Below, in pieces: positions 14,203-15,752 of a DNA stretch of 15,752 nt. Origin of the DNA: an uncultured Lachnospiraceae bacterium (GTDB taxonomy: Bacteria; Bacillota; Clostridia; Lachnospirales; Lachnospiraceae). Location of the stretch: positions 1-15,752 of the forward strand of contig CACZNY010000033.1 in NCBI GenBank assembly GCA_902782655.1, written 5' to 3'. Positions within the stretch are counted from its first letter, which is position 1. Every line of letters begins with the position of its first letter. Below the pieces are notes generated by a model. That model saw nothing but the letters and a program-made list of their open reading frames with translations, had not been told where the DNA came from and did no database searches. A program made the position numbers and the translations under genes.

Positions 14203-15525
14203 TCAGGTCAGGAATATCACCTGAAACCTGTCCGCAGTCCTTCCGAAAACGTCTCTGGCAAGAGCGTGATCCGAAAACACATCCATTATGATGAGCATGG
14301 GCGCTTCCCTTGAAAAAGCCGCCTGTATCCTGGATGACTCATGTCCGACCTCCTCTGTGGCTGCAAGGATATATTTCTTCGCTCCCCTCAAAACACTGAG
14401 CTGTCTTCTCTCTATCTCTACCCTCTTTTTGAAATTCTCCAGTGCATCGGAGGCCTCTCCCACACGGTCGGCGTCAACGGATGCCTCCTTTATATGCTCG
14501 TCAATGTCATTGACCACTGCAAGCACCGCTTCATACTCCTGCCGGCGCTCATCGGCAGCGGCTCTGAGCCCGTCGATCTTCTTTTCCTGTCTGCGCCTCC
14601 ATGTCCTCCTGAAGTAGAAGACCACCAGAGCAAAGAGCAGCAGCAGAAAACCGTCATATATAGTATCAAATGAGCCGTTCACCGCACCCGGGAGCTCGAA
14701 ACGGAAGACCACTCCCGCAAGCACGAAGCCCAGTCCGCCTATGAGGCAGATGAGAGCCAGGGCAAGGCTCAGGACATGCTGGGTATTCTGCTTCCTGCTG
14801 TTCTGGGCAATGCTGACCTTATCCTCGGCTTCATCCATGACGGCCTTCTTTTCATTCATGGTCTTTATTGCCTCGGCCTCCTGCTCTCTGAGGACCTTGA
14901 CCGCCTCGCTCTTCTGTTTACAGGCCTTAAGCTCCTCCTGAAGCTCGTACTGCTTCTGCTCCTCCTTATACCTGGCCTCCTCGGTGACTCTGGAGCCTCC
15001 TCTGGTAAGCCTCGTCTCCGCCTGCTGCAGGGTCTCTATGCTCCTTTTTGAAAGAGACCTCTCCTCCTCGGCATTGATGAGGGACATCAGGAGATTCCTG
15101 TCATGCAGGGAGTAATCATCATAGGTGGTGCCGTCAATTATGGTTGCATTCCTCACATACTGATCCCTGGTCACTCCAAGAAGATACTCAGGGTTGAAGC
15201 CCATGGGCGCTCCGTCGGCATCCGATACGAAGCGCAGGGTGTCCATGGAGGGATCTGACGCTCCGAAGGATCTTGTTATGCGGTAATCCCTGCCTTCCGC
15301 GGAAACAGTCATGGAGCCGCCGAAGGCCGATCCGTCTCTCGGGACATACTGCTGCCTGATCTGCTTCTGTCCCTCAAGTCCGAATATCATGGCGACGATG
15401 AATTCGGAAACCGCCGATCTGTCCCAGACCGTTCCGATCTCCTTTATATTCATCCCCTGTGAGAAAACATAATCTGCATTTTTCAGATTTCCGAATCCAT
15501 CTATATGGATACTTACTATCCTCAA
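14203..15525 (-). CDS. YhaN/SbcC-like membrane protein with degenerate ATPase motifs
   Basis: A 440-residue protein that resembles a shortened YhaN (the SbcC/Rad50-like partner of YhaO). The N-terminus IHIDGFGNLKN (6-16) and IVAMIFGLEG (43-52) match the family, but the Walker A loop between them, normally G-x-N-E-A-G-K-S-T, reads GTVWDRSAV (31-39) with no Lys. The domain continues with YVPRDGSAFGGSMTV (60-74). Coiled-coil-like stretches at about 160-247 and 308-380 flank two membrane helices (250-274, 287-305). The C-terminus (385-440) keeps the family length and spacing, but the signature is LAATEEV and the Walker B region PMLIIMDVFSD. The TTG start overlaps the upstream stop (TTGA) and has GGAGG eight bases before it. 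It is probably a non-hydrolysing relative; residual nucleotide binding cannot be excluded. Confidence 0.72.
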   Translation of the reverse strand: MRIVSIHIDGFGNLKNADYVFSQGMNIKEIGTVWDRSAVSEFIVAMIFGLEGQKQIRQQYVPRDGSAFGGSMTVSAEGRDYRITRSFGASDPSMDTLRFVSDADGAPMGFNPEYLLGVTRDQYVRNATIIDGTTYDDYSLHDRNLLMSLINAEEERSLSKRSIETLQQAETRLTRGGSRVTEEARYKEEQKQYELQEELKACKQKSEAVKVLREQEAEAIKTMNEKKAVMDEAEDKVSIAQNSRKQNTQHVLSLALALICLIGGLGFVLAGVVFRFELPGAVNGSFDTIYDGFLLLLFALVVFYFRRTWRRRQEKKIDGLRAAADERRQEYEAVLAVVNDIDEHIKEASVDADRVGEASDALENFKKRVEIERRQLSVLRGAKKYILAATEEVGHESSRIQAAFSREAPMLIIMDVFSDHALARDVFGRTADRFQVIFLT

Positions 15526-15752
15526 AATACATCTCCTCCCGATATGGCTGTGATCCCCGCTCTTATTATGTCTTTTTTAAGCTCCAGCGATTCGTTGCCC
15601 TCGCTGACTCTCTTTATGAACCTGTCACGGAGGGTATTCTCCGTAAGGCTTGCCACGTCCACGTCAAAAACTATCTCGTCGGTGACGGATACTGCAAAAA
15701 ACTCACGCCCCAGTGCTTTTTCAAGCGCCCTGTTGTCTATTATATGATCCAG
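15522..15752 (-). CDS. C-terminal end of a probable SbcD/YhaO-type metallophosphoesterase (partial)
   Basis: The last 76 codons of a gene that enters from the right edge, ending ALEKALGREFF...LKKDIIRAGITAISGGDVF. The metal-binding motifs would lie outside the window, so the identity rests on two points. The residues have the mixed helix/strand character of the capping domain seen at the end of YhaO-like nucleases, and the TGA overlaps the TTG of a YhaN-like gene, the usual partner. Translational coupling is likely. This is a context-based call. Confidence 0.5.
   Translation of the reverse strand: MDHIIDNRALEKALGREFFAVSVTDEIVFDVDVASLTENTLRDRFIKRVSEGNESLELKKDIIRAGITAISGGDVF

Overview
The window is a dense stretch of a Firmicute chromosome, most likely a Lachnospiraceae-type clostridium of roughly balanced base composition. 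All 17 genes I can support lie on the minus strand, so transcription runs from high to low coordinates. The assignment rests on the gene families present (GerMN lipoprotein, ComEA/ComEC, DegV, YvyF-like zinc ribbon, a clostridial-style arginine cluster), strong GGAGG-type ribosome sites, several TTG/GTG starts, and heavy use of ATA and AGG/AGA codons. No tRNA, rRNA, CRISPR array or intact transposon was seen.

Right to left. (1) 15752-14203: the tail of a probable SbcD/YhaO-type nuclease, coupled through a TTG start to a 440-residue YhaN/SbcC-like membrane protein whose Walker A, signature and Walker B motifs all look eroded. (2) 14074-13214: a DegV fatty-acid-binding protein, then a ~125-bp intergenic dyad. 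(3) 13042-7658: a tightly packed arginine operon, argG - LytTR response regulator - argC - GNAT acetyltransferase - zinc-ribbon/HTH protein - argJ, closed by a strong intrinsic terminator at 7601-7638. (4) 7401-4866: a 75-residue membrane protein of unknown function, then argB and argD behind a good sigma-A-type promoter. (5) 4810-1: competence genes comEA and comEC, separated by a response regulator - histidine kinase - GerMN lipoprotein cassette whose genes overlap by ATGA.

The arginine genes give the acetyl-recycling route: ArgB phosphorylates N-acetylglutamate, ArgC reduces it, ArgD transaminates it, and ArgJ moves the acetyl group from acetylornithine back to glutamate. ArgG later joins citrulline and aspartate. 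argF, argH and argR are not here. ArgB has the N-terminal helix of arginine-inhibited kinases, so feedback probably acts there.

The most striking observation is in argG. A complete argininosuccinate synthase core of about 400 residues continues in frame into a ~100-residue Lys/Ala-rich tail built from seven exactly phased 11-residue repeats (consensus K-x-x-A-K-x-T-A-x-K-A). This resembles a histone-H1-like or LEA-like basic amphipathic helix and is not part of the normal enzyme. The next gene, three bases on, encodes a DNA-binding LytTR regulator. The other main leads are the YhaN-like putative pseudo-ATPase, the two-component/GerMN cassette inside the comE locus (reminiscent of actinobacterial MtrA-MtrB-LpqB), and the regulators and acetyltransferase embedded in the arginine operon.
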